Positions 1 through 13,151 of a stretch of DNA of 64,000 nt are shown here, piece by piece (the stretch's first letter is position 1; the number at the start of each line of letters is the position of its first letter). Made by a program: the position numbers and the translations under genes. The DNA lies in the NCBI RefSeq assembly GCF_002775205.1, contig NC_036445.1, forward strand, positions 33,048,453 through 33,112,452, given 5' to 3'. The notes below the pieces were generated by a model. That model was not told where the DNA came from and did no database searches. It worked only from the letters and a program-made list of their open reading frames with translations. Source of the DNA: Xiphophorus maculatus (Eukaryota > Chordata > Actinopteri > Cyprinodontiformes > Poeciliidae).

Positions 1-700
1 TTTTATCAGGATCAGTCCTCCAAAGGAATGAAGGAAATTCTGAAAACAGGCTAATTTAATGCAGAATAAGTTGTTCGGCAAAGACAGAGGTCATGTGAGC
101 AGTTCAACTATTTATGAATTGTATTTCAACAAAGTTGTTACTATGGAGAAAGACGACATACGTTTTTATGTTTTTGAGAATTGTACACAAGAAAAGAAGC
201 TTTAATACAGGTTTGTAACTGTATCCAAGCAAACAATTTTGAGTTGTTTTCTATTTGAGTTGCATTCACTTTTGCTTTGATCACCTTAAGTCTTGAGTTT
301 ATTTTTTTAGGTTTTTGGACAAGTCACTACATCATCTTTAACAATTTTGTTGCGATTGGTTCAAACATACAGGTTGAAGGTTTAGAAGATGGTTAATATT
401 AACTGGATAGAAAAAGTAAACACAAAGCAGGTTCTACAGTTATTTTCTAATTTTACCTAAACTTAATTAAGATCTAAATAGAACATTAGCCAAGAATTCT
501 TCTCCTTCATTGACTTGATGTACTTCATCTGAACTTTTTATTCCCATCTTCTTTGCCTTAATGTTGGCTGATGAGGCAAAAATGCCTGACTAAATGTGTA
601 GACTAACGGTGCGAGCATCACTACCGCCAGCATTACAGCCGTGTTTGTTTGCTAGAGGTTGGTTCTACTGGAGTTACAGTTCCACATGGGTGAATTTGAC
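1..700. other. non-coding, nothing recognised
   Basis: AT-rich sequence with no convincing open frame, splice-bounded exon or repeat family that I can name. The L2 LINE begins at its right edge. Confidence 0.5.
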
Positions 701-719
701 ATGAGTGTCATGTCAATTG

Positions 720-1968
720 TGTCTTCAGTGCAGCTTTTGACACTGTTGACCATGACGTATTACTGAATCAACTGGAGAGTTGGGTCGGACTCTCCGGTCC
801 AGTGCTTAACTGGTTTGAATCCTACATAAAGAACCGGGATTTCTTTGTTTCAATTGGAAACTTTTCATCAAAGAGGTCAAAGGTCACATGTGGGGTACCC
901 CAAGGTTCAATCCTAGGGCCCCTTTTATTCAATATTTACAGTATATGCTCCCACTAGCTCAGGTTATAACAGGAAATAATATTAGCTACCATAACTATGC
1001 AGATGACACACAGCTCTACATTACGATGTCACCAGGTGACTCAGAGCCCATCCAATCACTGAACAGATGCTTAGAACAGATAAATGTGTGGATGTGCCAA
1101 AACTTTCTCCAGCTGAACAGAAACAAAACTGAAGTTATTATTTTTGGACCTAAAGAGGAACGATCTAGAGTCAATGCACAGCTTCAGTTATTACAGCTAA
1201 AAACTAGAGATCAGGCCAGAAACCTGGGAGTAGTGATGGACTCTGACCTGAACCTCCAGAGCCACATAAAGACAGTTACAAAGTCGGCCTTCTATCACCT
1301 GAAGAACATTTCCAGGATTAAAGGACTAATGTCTCAGCCAGATCTAGAGAAACTCATCCATGCATTCATCTTCAGTCGTATTGATTATTGCAACAGCGTC
1401 TTCACAGGTCTGTCCAACAAATCAATCAAACAGCTGCAGCTGATCCAGAATGCTGCTGCTCACGTTCTCACTAAAACCAGGAAGATAGAGCACATAACAC
1501 CAGTTTTAAAGTCCCTCCACTGGCTCCCTGTAGCTCAAAGAATAGACTTTAAAATACTGTTGTTAGTTTATAAATCACTGAACAGCTTAGCACCACAATA
1601 CATTAAAGATCTGCTGTTGTTGTATCAACCTTCCAGACCTCTCAGGTCTTCCGGTTCTGGTTCTGCTCTGCATCCCCAGAACCAGAACCAAATGAGGAGA
1701 AGCAGCTTTCAGCATCTATGCACCACAAATTTGGAACAAACTTCCAGAAAACTGTAAAACAGCTGAAACACTGACTTCTTTTAAATCTCAACTAAAAACC
1801 CACCTGTTTAGAATTGTATTTGAAATGTAATCAATTACAAATTTATTGATGGAACTTGACTTAATGATTGATTCTATATTGCATTGTGATTCTGTGTTTG
1901 TAATGATGTAAAGCACTTTGAAATGCCTTGCTGCTGAAATGTGCTATACAAATAAAATTTGATTGATT
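720..1968 (+). mobile_element. L2-type LINE, 5'-truncated, frameshifted reverse transcriptase
   Basis: The translation carries reverse transcriptase motif A (AFDTVDHD at about 733-756), the [10 protein letters not shown] block (about 892-921) and the YADD catalytic motif (about 997-1008). After these comes the long C-terminal region typical of L2/Maui elements of fish, with the blocks [13 protein letters not shown] and [20 protein letters not shown]. The frame shifts by one base near 930-945, between LLFNIY and the YADD segment, so the RT is broken. The tail at about 1905-1968 (AAAGCACTTTGAAATGCCTT, then TTTGATTGATT) is the L2 3' end; the same tail recurs at 42.85 kb and, inverted, at 52.1 kb. 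The open stretch 888-1757 belongs to this element and is not a host gene. Confidence 0.9.
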
Positions 1969-2879
1969 CAATCTGGTGCATTCAGGTGAGAGAAAAATCT
2001 TAAATCTTAATCTTTTTAGTCATCTTAAATGGGATAATAAAGGAGTCACTGAAGATGAATAGCAATCAGAAGAACAGTAGTACAATGTTTCTATTTTCTC
2101 TGAACATTGCCAAGAGAAACCTGTTGCAGAAATGTTTTGTGGCAACTGCAGTCTGTGTGGAATATTGCTCCTTCAGTCAGACTGAGCTCTGGCTCAAGCA
2201 GTACAGCCTCAAAATTAGATCTCATTTTCTCATACCAAATCCGATTTTAATGTACTTTTTTGGTTCTACTTTTTGCTGTTTTTCTTAAAAACTTACAAAA
2301 GACAGAAAATACTTTCAAAAACTTGCTTTTATTTCCATCATCCATTCGGGAGTTGACCTGAAGTTAAAGTTCAAATAAATACAAGCAGTAAAACAAGACG
2401 TGAGGCCCTGGGCAGACCAATATCACTCTGAACTATGGAAGCCAAAGGGAAAAAAAATCTAGATGTTTCAAACATTAAAATCTTAACTAACAGCACATTC
2501 AATTAATCAATAAAACTGATTTATCCCCAAGCACCTAGTTGTAATCTAGCACCACCATCCATCCTCAGGGTCTCCAGTCAAGACTTTTTGAGACATAGGA
2601 CAACATACTCACACGCTAAAGATTTTTTAAGCTACTCAATAGTGGATACAGTAGTGGTCTGATATTTGCATATTTATCCCTATACTTTAAACACAGTAGA
2701 TTAACTCTGATACAACTAAATTAGTCTGTTGTTATGGCTACAGCTTTGAAAGAGGACAGTAATGATTCTGATGACGTTGACAGATTTAATGAACAGTACT
2801 GTGACACCAGCTGAAGGATTCTTGTTCTTTCCATTGTCCCACAAAAGGTGCAACAGTCTTCTCATGTTATTAGCTGATG
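1969..2879. other. non-coding, nothing recognised
   Basis: AT-rich sequence between two LINE copies. The open frame at 2055-2288 has no family resemblance and looks like chance. Confidence 0.4.
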
Positions 2880-5690
2880 ATCAATGCTTAATAAACCCCA
2901 CCTGAACTTTATGAACAATCCATGGCAACACCTAATCTGGTGGCTAGAATTTTTGACAACACTTTATAGAAAACGTATAGGTCTGTGGTTAACTAGATCC
3001 ATCAAATCTTTGTCAACTTTTGGTAGAAGTGTTATTATAGCATGGTTAAAACTTTCTGGGAGTGTGCCATATTGAAGAGCCTCCAGATATACTTCAGTTA
3101 GAACTGGAGCAAGTATATCCACAAATTTATGAGTATTCAGCTGTAAAGCCATCAATACCAGCTGATTTTGCAGTTTACATACTGGCAATAGCTTTTCTAA
3201 CTTCAGCCGCTGTTATAGGTGTCTAGTCTATTTTCTTCTTCTTGGATGATTTTTGGTATGGTCATTTTGTCAAAAAAGGGACTCCGCACTAGATATGAGG
3301 AATTTTATAAATCTGAAAACATAAAACATTTTAAATACCATCAGTTTCAGAAGATTTTTAATTGCTTAAGTTGTCCAGGAAATAACCCTCCTGTTTTTTT
3401 TTCATTTTCATAATTTGTTTCAAGCATACACAGGGAGTATGCTGCCTTTTTATTGTAAATTTCATGAAGATTAAATTTTAATTGGCATATTTTTGTAAAC
3501 CTACTCTCCTCAGATTTCTACCAATTGTTTTTCCAAATCACTTATCTGTTTCTCCAGACTCTGTATTTTTTTCTGTCTTCTTTCACTTTTTTGAACTGTA
3601 AACATTTACCCCCAACAAAAGCCTTTAAAGCATCCCACACAGTACCCAATCAATTTAAGTTCCAATATTATCATCTAGAGAAAAAAAAGAACAAACTATT
3701 TTATCTTTTAATGTTGCCACAAATTGCTCATCCTGCAATATATTGGAGTTTCATCTCCATCTGCCTCAACTGTTTTCATCAACTTGTAAATCTATGTGGA
3801 ATTCCACTGGAGCATGGTCTGTTAGAGCAGTGTTTCCCAACCCTGGTCCTAAAGGCTCACTGCCCTGCATGGTTTAGGTATTTCCTTGCTTCAGTCCAGC
3901 CGATTTCAATTGATGACTGATTAACAGGCGTTTGTTGAACTGCAATCAGTTGAATCAGGAACATTAAAGCAGAGAAACCTCTAAAACATGTAGGACAGTG
4001 TGCCTTGAGAACCAGGGTTGGGAAACACTGTGTTAGGGCTATTACGCCTATCTCGCAGTTCACAACTAAATTAACATTTGACCCAGAAATTAAAAAATAA
4101 CCGATCCGGGAGTCATTTTTATGGGAGTGTGAATAAAATGTATTCCCTTTCCAATGGAGGTACCAGTCTCCGAATATCAACTAACCTGATTTCCTCCTTT
4201 AAAAGCCCTGGTGCAGTTACTTCTAGTATTAGGATATGCCTTGGCTCCACTCCTATCTATACTCATCTAGAACCTGATTAAAATCTCCTCCCATCACAAT
4301 CTGATCATCAAAAGTATCTAGTTTATTAATAATGTTGGTTGTAAAATTTGGATCTTCCCTAATCGGGGCATAAATGTTGCATATTGTAATCATCACCCTA
4401 TTTATGTGGAGGCATATCGCCCATCCAGCGGGTCTGTGTACTCTTGCAATAACACAAAATTAAGTTGATTTTTGCTGGATACAGAATTATGAAACACTTT
4501 CCCAACCCACTCACGTTAAAAGCTTCTATCTCATTCCCAAAATGTGTTTCTTGTATAAAAGCCATATCATTGTTATGAACTTAAGGTAACTGAGGACTTC
4601 TTTCCTTTTAATTAGCGTACTGCAACCATTAATATTCAAGGTTACAATATTAACAGACCATCTACCCATTTTTATCTAAATGAAAAACAAGACTACTGTG
4701 AAACATACATTGATATCTTGCACAAGGTGCAGTTCTAAATACAACAATTTTTCCCCACATTGTAAGAACATTTTTCAAAACAGTTCAACAAAAATAAATA
4801 AATACTATTCTAAACATGAACATAGCAGTGTAAAAGCCCTGCTGACAGTAAAGTCTGATCTTATCTGGTTCTGAACACTATGCCTCTTCTTCCAGACTAT
4901 ATCCAGACAGCACCCCGGTGATCCCCGACCCCCGTCCGATATAATCATTTCTCCTCTTTTCTACTAGCTCCATTTGTCCCTTTGGTTCGACGCCGTCCTC
5001 CACGTTCCTAATATTCTCTTGGATGAAAGTTTCCGCCTCCTGCGCATCACTAAAGCTCAGCTGCTGTCCCCTCCATGTGAACCACAGCGTCGCTGGATGG
5101 GCCAGTGTGTGCTTCACCTTGTGTTGCCACAGCTCTTTCATTATCGGGAAGAACAGTTTATGCTTTGCAGAGCGATCCTGGGTCATATCCTCAAAAAACG
5201 ACATCCCTTCTTTGTGTCAGTAGCTAGTAGTATTTTTTCTCAAGCTGTGTATCGGAGAAGCCTCACCTATGAATCGTGGAGGTTGATTAGGACCAGGGTG
5301 AGGCCCAGGGCTCCGGTGGCATTGTTCAATTGCATATTCACTTCCCATCAGCCCCAGTCCATGTGAAAATATTTTCTGCACATATTCAGACAAAGCACAT
5401 CCAGTCTCTTTTCCCTCTTTTGGTCCTACCAGTCTGATGTTCTTTCGACGAGCCCCGTTTTCTTGGTCTTCCATTTGTTCCCAGAGCTGCTCAACACATT
5501 TATTGTCGTCCCAACCTTGGCAATCTCAGTGAACAAGCCGTTAATATCTGTTTTCTGGCCTTCTTCTTGGCTAGCAGAGTTAGCAACGTTGCTTCTCCAG
5601 CAGCAACATTTGGTAGACACGTTTGTACACTTTGTTTTTTCTGACTAACTGCCATATTGTCTAACAGCTTCACTTCAGATGATCACCGAC
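2880..5690 (-). mobile_element. L1-like LINE, broken, 3'-truncated in the reverse transcriptase
   Basis: Read on the minus strand from about 5650, the sequence gives a decayed ORF1 in three frames. These are an N-terminal part (5620-5426), a central part with the ENGARRKNIRLVGPKEG block of L1 ORF1 proteins (5474-5217), and a C-terminal part (5204-4878) with KLFFPIMKELWQHK and an ATLWFTWRGQQLSF block. The endonuclease region lies at about 4650-3200 but is badly decayed. It runs into the start of the reverse transcriptase (about 3188-2964), with LTEVYLEALQYGTLPESF, ITLLPK and HRPI. The element stops before the RT catalytic motifs. LINEs usually lose their 5' end, so losing the 3' end here points to a later deletion. 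A 203-bp MITE interrupts it at 3828-4030. Confidence 0.8.
3828..4030. mobile_element. hAT-type MITE inside the L1-like LINE
   Basis: Terminal inverted repeats CAGTGTTTCCCAACCCTGGT (left) and its complement (right) are nearly perfect. The flanking 8-mers TGTTAGAG (3820-3827) and TGTTAGGG (4031-4038) are a target duplication with one mismatch, which fits a hAT-mobilised element. It has no coding capacity. Confidence 0.85.
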
Positions 5691-5829
5691 GTCGAGTAAT
5701 ATGCTAAGACAAGATATTACCAGTTTAATTTTACAGTAATGTCGACAGGGGTTCAGAGCTCTGACAGCGCTGCCATTACCCACAACCTCATCACGTGACT
5801 CCTCCACTGTAATATTCTCAAAAATATTC

Positions 5830-7785
5830 TAACAGATCTTTTACATGTTTCACTAAATTAGTGTTGAAGGACATTACCATAAAAAAAACAGATCAAACAT
5901 GGAAGTTCTGTAAAAATTTAACTACAAGTCATATTGGCCTTTATATTAATTTAAACTATCACAGTTTCCTATTATTCTGACAGTGACTGCTTTGAGATTA
6001 ACTGAATACCTTGATATGTTTTCTTGTGTGAATTTTAAAGACTTGTTTCAATAAAGAAATCACAGCCCTCTTAAATTTCAGGAACTCAGTTGGAATAGAT
6101 CTTGATTTTTTGGGTGTACCACATTTTTGAAACATTCATTTTGAAAAGATTCTCTGTATTCAGCAGCAGAACTTGGCTGTGTTTCTGGGTTTTTAACCAG
6201 TAAGGAAATGTATATTAGAGCCACACTGTCATATTGGCTAATTATGTTGAACACAACAGCAGGTTATACTTGAGACAAAGACATTCTTTAAAAAGAGTAA
6301 CTAACTAAAATGCTCTGTAATGAGAGAGTCTTAAACTGGCTGCTGCTTTCCATGTCACAGAGGAGACTGTGTCTAAAGGAAAGATTTTTGGGTCATTTGT
6401 TATGTTTTTTAATTGGCCTCTTTCATGGCTTTCAGACCAAACTGCACTATTGTACTATGAAATGCTTTCATTTGAATTTCACATTGCACCAAAAATGGTT
6501 GAGTACAGACAAGAGGCTCAAATGCAGCCGATGCATGAGGCCGAACTTAAGGCTGGATAATCTCAACTAGACAAGACTCATCACAAACTGCAACAACAAA
6601 AAATGCAATAAGTTTGTGTAGAGGGGTGACATATATATACATTCCCCACATCCAATTTGTCCATGTTTTGACTGTCGACGGCATGCCATCACTATGAATG
6701 AACCCTTTCTGCTCTTACAGCTGACTAGGAAATCTTTTCTTTTTAAACCCAGAGTGATTTTATCAGCACATAAATTCATGATCGTGCATATAGAATGTAT
6801 TAAGGCAAACAAAAACAAAAAGCTTTTTATGACAAACTTACAAACTTTACCCTGCTGTGGTGAAAAGCACAGTCACTTCAGATACAATGTGTGATGTTTG
6901 AATCCCTGCTCATGCCTGCCTGGAATGTGTGGCTTTTTTGCACAATACTGCCACAGTTAAACATTCAGTACATGTTAGGTTTACAGAAGACTCTGAAGCT
7001 CCAGTGTGGCCCTGTGATGGAGCACTGACCTGTCTGGGTACCCAACTCTAACAAGTCTTTTTTACTAAGACAATATGGATCATATCCTAAATATATGTGT
7101 ATTTTTTCAAGATACCTCGTCTGTCCCAGCCCATTTAGGGCATTAGCGTACTCGCTGTGATCCATTTTGCTCCGTTTTGAACCAGAGAAATCCACTTCCT
7201 GACCCCCATCTGAATTTCATGCGTCATCCGGGTCACGTGTCTGAAACCCAGCAATCAGACAGAATGGATCAGCAGAGAAACATTGCAGACCCATCAGAAC
7301 CTAAAGAACCAGACATCAGCGTTTCTTCATCCCTCAATCATCTCCTCAGGTCAAAATGGTACAGAACATTTAGCTACGACTGATTCATTTCTTATTATGC
7401 TTTTAGTAGACTATCATGGTTTAATTATTTGCTTATTACTATTATTTAATACATAATAGTATCAGTCAAAATCATATAAATGGCCATTTAAAGAACAAGT
7501 CATACTAATAGATTAACAGTAAATACATAAATATTTCATACTTTAAAAAGGTTTGTTAATGCTTTCTGTGTGTTTTATTTTGAAACATTGGTATATTTTA
7601 TGAATTCTGTGTTCAGTGGTCATTTAATGTATTATTAATGCACCAGACACAGACTTGCAGCCCACGGGCGGTTCTAGGCAGTGCTCAACAGGGATGCCAT
7701 AGAAATTATACTAAATAAATGTGTTTTGTTAATATTCAGTGGCGGATTTTTTTAATCTTCACAATTTTACTTTAACAATGAATTA
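5830..7785. other. non-coding, no gene recognised
   Basis: Contains several chance open frames (6310-6570, 6369-6560, 6965-7195, 7177-7383). None has a recognisable domain, repeat family or splice support. Confidence 0.4.
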
Positions 7786-7800
7786 AAAATTATAGTGCTG

Positions 7801-7929
7801 GGCGTGCCGTGGTGGCGTAGGGGTCAGAGCGACCCATATTTGGAGGCCTTCAGTCCTCGACGCGGCCGTCGCGGGTTCGACTCCCGCTAGAGCCCACAAA
7901 AGACCCCCTGGAGGGGTAAAAAATTTTAA
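7801..7929 (+). mobile_element. tRNA-derived SINE with target duplication
   Basis: The head resembles a tRNA, with an A-box-like GTGGCGTAGGGGTC and a B-box-like GGGTTCGACTCC. The tail is short and A/T-rich. The 15-mer AAAATTATAGTGCTG occurs immediately before (7786-7800) and after (7930-7944), a perfect target site duplication. It is a retroposed copy, not a functional tRNA: the cloverleaf is incomplete. Confidence 0.9.
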
Positions 7930-7944
7930 AAAATTATAGTGCTG

Positions 7945-10250
7945 CACTTTTAGCTGCTGTATGAAGATAGGATCACACTTTCCATCTTCTAGATCAGTGG
8001 TCTGCAACCTGTGTCTCTGGAGACTCTTTGACTCACTTAGTATATCAAATGATGAAATATATTGCTCCGTTTTTTTGGTTTCATTCTTTTTAAATGTCGC
8101 CATAAAAAAACTGTGACTACAGCAACCCCAGTGGTAAATCTGACCTAGACTCCAAACCTAATTCCTTATTTGTATAAATACATTGAGAATGCAGAATGTT
8201 CACATAACTTTTATACTTTTATACTTTTGGTTATCTGGGGATACATCTTGAATATTAAATCAGGTGTTAGAATCAGTTACTCAGTACTTGAGTAGTTTAC
8301 AAATGACTTTACACTTGCTTAAATAAATGTGTTTAAGGTATACTACTCTGATTGAAGTACAATTTGAGTACTCTAATCAACCTCTATGTATGCACGATTG
8401 TTCTATGGATCACTTTTTTTTTTTTTTTTACAAAGAACACTGCCATAAAATTATCACTGTAAACACATCCTACGCCATGAGAGTAGGGCGACATGCGCTG
8501 TGGTGGGCGTCCCCATTTTAAATTCTGAAAGGTGGAAACCCTACTCTCAGAGAGATAAACTTCCACACTACATTGCTTATTTGCTGCCGTGAGCTAATGC
8601 AGTGTGAAGTAAAAGGAGAGATATGCTGTACTGGCTTCTGCAGGTTGCGAAGTCTGAGATGCAGGTGATCAGTTTTTGTGATCGACAACAAGAGACAGCG
8701 CTCTGCAATGACTGATCATACTTTTTCATGGAAATCCGTAGATTATGATCAGTGGCTGATCAATCAGCACACCACTGGTAACAGAGTTCTTCCAGCAGTA
8801 AGCACGGCAACTTAGGGAAAAACACTAAAAATGTCTTATTTTGATGGGCTCTTATTTTGAAATTAGACATTAGATATGGATGACATTTACTGTGTCTTCT
8901 AGAGGTGTCCCTCTGTCACCCTGAAGTTAGAGAAGACCCTGGTAACACATTGCTTATGGAATCAGAAAGATATTTTGCCTGTCAAATATCACCAATTTTG
9001 ATTGAGATTACAGGATTTTCTTTACACAATATATTTTAATTTATTTTCAGATACAGATTTTCATTTTGAAAATGCATAAACCCAAAGCTTTAAACTTTTA
9101 TAGCCGCTGGAAATAAACTTAAAGTGTGAATCAAACATAAACCGCACGTGCGCTTTTATTTTGAAAAGAGTTTGTAAAGGAGAGCGCCATCCGGCCTGCC
9201 AAAATAAGTGCGGGATGACTCATTTACAAAGGGGCAGCTAGTTTTACCCCGATCCACCCCAAGCCGGTAACGGGTGTAAGAAAAAAAAAAAAAAGCTACT
9301 TCAGAGATGACAACATCCACCATAAAGATACAAGTGGAAAGAAAACAAAGCCAGAAGTAGTGATGTGATCGAAGTGATTCATGCCTAAAGGAATACGTTC
9401 CTCAATGGAAAGTGTTATATTTATCATTTTTTCAAGCTTACTGACATCCCAAGACGTTCTCGGTCATCTTAGTAACCCCCAAGTTAGCAAATAAATTTGT
9501 TATTCAGGACATCTGTCTGTTTTTAATAAAGAAACATCTTAAATCAATTCTGTACTATTTTGCTGTATGGGATTGGTTTCGGCCAATACTAAACCACATA
9601 TCAGTATCAGAAGTGAAAAAAGTGCATATTTACATGCTAAGCAGTACTAGCTGGTTGATCTATAGACCCAACTGCAGAACTGGATGCTTCCATCTGCTCC
9701 CTTTATGCTTTGCCACCAGACACCTCTACACCCCGTTTCAAAGACCAGGGCCAAAACAGTATAAACTGCATATAACAAAATAAAAGAAAGGCCTCCTCAC
9801 ATGGCATGAAAACACGTTTCTAGACTTATTGCACACAAAATACTTTAACTAAGCACTAAATATCTCGAGGTTTATAGAGCAACATTTAGTACTTGTTACT
9901 CCATTTTGAAACTACAACTCAGAAGAATCAATTGACATAAATGTTAATATTTTTAAATGGCTTAATCTCAATTAAGATTTAAGTAACCGAAGGAATAAAA
10001 CAGATGAGATGCTCACAAAAAAAACTATTTGCCCAAAAATCATAGTGGCATAAGCAGCATAACCTGGTGATCCAGAGAAACGTCAACATTTAAAGAATAC
10101 ATAAAAACCCTTCGACCATTGGCCATTTAAAACTCAAAAAGCGTGAACACCCAACTTTAAAATGTTCAATGGCGGTCAGACAATGAGTTTTTCAAAAAAG
10201 CAACAGAAAGGGAAAGAGCTAGATAACAAAATATGTCAAGTTCTGCTGGG
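7945..10250. other. non-coding, decayed repeats
   Basis: At about 8265-8380 there are repeated ACTTGAGTA and GAGTACTCTAAT motifs of a kind common in decayed fish hAT ends. A poly(T) tract lies at about 8410-8430 and a poly(A) run at about 9280-9294. No gene is supported. Confidence 0.4.
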
Positions 10251-11036
10251 TCCAGATGTACATTAGCGTCGGTTCTGGTCGTTCTGCACTTTGACTGGGA
10301 GTAGCCATCTCCAGGCAACAGTCCTGTTTCCCAGTTCTCCCGGGCAGGGTAGGGGATGGGCTGATGCGGTAGCTAGGCTAACGGCTAACGTTAGCTGCCA
10401 TGAAAGATAAAATTATGGATGTCCAATAAGCAGATAAGGACCAAGACATAACATAGTGTGTGTGCTTTAACGCTAAACGAGCATATCAAGTGAATTATGC
10501 ACCGCTTTCTGTCAACACGTCTTGGTTTAAAGGCGCCACATTCATTCATCTCCCTCCCTTTTCTTCCGCCGGCATCTGTCTCCATATGCCAGTACTTTAA
10601 CTGACTGCACGTCGCAACGGCAGCGCCGCTGAATGCCGCTCAGATCGCACAAACCTATGAGCCCATTTATGATCTTTTCGGACCGATGTCCGTGGAAACA
10701 GGAGGATGGGGTTGCGAATGCATGATTTGGGGCATTGCTGCAAAACCACAGGAAATGAGCAGCCTCTCACTGAAACGTCTATTTCCAATAAAACGTTCGT
10801 GCCCTTTTGACATGATCAGAGTATCAACTTGAACACCGCAGTTGTGTTGAAGCTTGCCCATGTTAAGCCATCTGCCCTGCCGCGACAGCCTAATGGTGAC
10901 ACGAGGCCGGTTGGCTGGAACAGATGACCGTTTTCTCCCCACCGCCTGCCCGGCCAGCCTCTGACACACAGCAGCACAGCTACAAGTCAAGCCAACTTTA
11001 CACATCCAAGACATACAATGACCCTCACATTCTTAC

Positions 11037-11200
11037 CTCAGGTAGTGTGTCGAACCAAGTTCCGTGGAGCAGCCATCTTCGGAACCCCAATCTTCCTTCG
11101 TTCACACGAACCGAGCCCCCTCCTCCGGGTCAGTATTTACCAGTCAAAATCCAAATTGTATAAAGCTGTTATTTTTGCTATGATCCTAATTATGTTCGTT
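11037..11200 (-). promoter_or_regulatory. candidate non-coding first exon and promoter of a leftward gene
   Basis: The minus strand has a textbook splice donor, CTGAG then GTAAGA, with the exon edge at 11037. About 30 bases upstream is AAGATGGCTGCT (11068-11079), the YY1-like motif often found just inside vertebrate 5' exons. The ATG in that motif opens a 12-residue frame (11076-11038) that stops with TGA right at the splice donor, so it would act as an upstream ORF and not a main start. The surrounding 10.2-11.4 kb is GC-richer than its neighbours. In mammals DYRK1B lies downstream of FBL in the same orientation, which makes its 5' end a possible identity, but no coding exon of that kinase is visible. 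The upstream edge of the exon is a guess. Confidence 0.35.
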
Positions 11201-11448
11201 CCCAACGCAAGTGTGTTATCTTGTCTCTGCAGCTAGCGATCACTCTGGACATGGACTTATTGCCGGCGCCGCACAGCTACTGGTGCCCAGTGGGCTGCCC
11301 ACCGCCTCTACCACCGACAGCTCCTTCAGTCTACACACTTCATTTATTTTAACGAAACTTAATCTGACATCCAAAGGAGGCCACTTTGTGAGAACAGCTA
11401 GAAATGATCTTCATTGATGACCACGTCCGATTTCCTATTGGTTTAAAG

Positions 11449-11450
<2 letters not shown>

Positions 11451-11486
<36 letters not shown>
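11451..11486 (+). repeat. poly(A) tract
   Basis: An uninterrupted run of about 36 A, followed by AGCTAGCTAGCTAG-type simple sequence (about 11498-11520). Probably the relic of a retroposed tail. Confidence 0.7.
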
Positions 11487-11489
<3 letters not shown>

Positions 11490-11499
11490 TAACATTAGC

Positions 11500-12940
11500 T
11501 AGCTAGCTAGTAGCTAGCATGTTAGCTGTCTAATAAAATACTGCCATTGGAATTTGGAGACAGTCCGCACAGGGCATAATGCTTGACAGCAACACAGCCG
11601 AAGGATCAGTCTTGTAAACGCAACGAAATAGCACTTTGTAGTTTAGCGGACAGAGGTACAGCTAACCCTGGTCTGCCCAGCCCCTCTGATGGAAATATCG
11701 GTCAAAGGAGAGGGGCTGCATTGAGCGCGCACTCCCGATTAAGCGCGTTCTTGAGGCATTTCCCACAAAATGGCTGCCAAAACAAACCTAACGCAAGCGC
11801 TTCCCAACAACCAGTCCTCGCGACAAAAGTGGCAATATTGACGAGAAAAGGTTCATGCTTAAGTATATCAGTGTATGTTGTGAGCATGCGGATCCAGAAG
11901 AATAATTTTTATTTGGCATCAAGCAGAAACGCAGCTTTGACGAGCAGCTTAAAATAAAAACGGGATGCTTTCACTGAATATCTTCCCGCATGAATCGGAA
12001 ACGACAGCAAGACTGCTATGCTAAACCTGAACTATAACATTTGAAAGAAAAGTTGCGACATCCTGCGCTGCAGCTGCATAACTTCAGGTCAAAAGGAATA
12101 AGGTCTCGGCTTCTCCAAATACCAGAACTGAGAATAATGCAGGCGTGTCTGTCTGCTACAGAAATAACAGATTCAATAAAAATAAAAAACACACAAAAAG
12201 TATTTAAATGTTTGCTTTCTAATAAGTGTTAATGTTATTTCTTCACTCTAGCATTATCCACTGATATTTTTTAATGATCAGGGTAGAAGTCTGTTTCCCT
12301 TGTACACGCATTAGACATCTGAACAAATCTAAATACTCCTGACTGAATTGTATAATTAGTGGTGAAGCCAAAGACATCACTGTACAAGACGTCTTAAAAG
12401 ACACATTGAAATACCTGCATTGGAGCATGTACAATTAGTGCCTAAACATTCTGGTCAAATATTAAACCTCAAGTATTTCATTTTTAAAAAAATCAGGTGT
12501 AAAAATTAATAACCAAAGAATCACTACATATAGCAATTCCACCTAAAGACACATCCTTGAGCTAGAGGAACTACAATTTTTTTTTTTTTTTCAAAAAAAC
12601 TGTTTGTCAAACCAAACATCCCAGAATTCAAAAGGCTGGTATCACAACAAAGATCACATGACACATCTACTTCCTTATACTTAACCTGGCCAACAGTGCG
12701 ATGACAGCAATGGCATTTGGGTTTCTCTCAAAGAAATAACTTTACACACTCATCTCCACTTTGGCACATCTTGTCAGAAGAGAGAGAGACTAATTTGACA
12801 TTAGTATAATGTGCTTCTACTGTTATACCTGTAGAAATTGCAACAGTAGGCAGTAAAGTACAGCATGCCCACTAAAGCCCTAAATTTAACCAAACAATAA
12901 AACTACCCTTACTGCATGCAGACTGATGTGGTTTGGTAAT
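11500..12940. other. non-coding, no gene recognised
   Basis: Chance open frames only (11583-11957, 12041-12232). No splice-bounded conserved exon was found. Confidence 0.4.
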
Positions 12941-12950
12941 ATACTTACAC

Positions 12951-13151
12951 CAGGGGAGCCCAAAGTGGGTCCTGGAGGGCCGGCATCCTGCATGTTTTAG
13001 TTCTCTCCCTGCTGGTAGCAACAACCTTTTCAGCATGTTGTTCTTCTTAGGCCTTCTAATGAGCCATCATTGGATCCAGGTGCGTTAAACCAGGGAGAGA
13101 ACTAAAACATTCATGATGCCGGCCCTCCAGGACCCACTTTGGGCTCCCCTG
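12951..13151. mobile_element. long-TIR hairpin MITE (copy 1)
   Basis: About 60 bases at each end are nearly perfect inverted repeats, beginning CAGGGGAGCCCAAAGTGGGT and ending in the complement. Flanking 8-mers ACTTACAC and ACCTGCAC look like an eroded hAT target duplication. A second copy lies in a sacm1l intron at 45778-45981. Confidence 0.85.

Noticed and set aside
888..1757. Host gene of 289 residues
   Set aside because: It is the reverse transcriptase C-terminal part of an L2 LINE.
7801..7929. tRNA gene
   Set aside because: A and B boxes are present but the cloverleaf is not complete and exact target duplications flank it, so it is a SINE.
10391..11417. Several overlapping open frames of 60-115 residues in the GC-richer block
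   Set aside because: No conserved domain or consistent splice frame; GC content and CpG simply reduce stop codons here. Kept only as a promoter/first-exon candidate.
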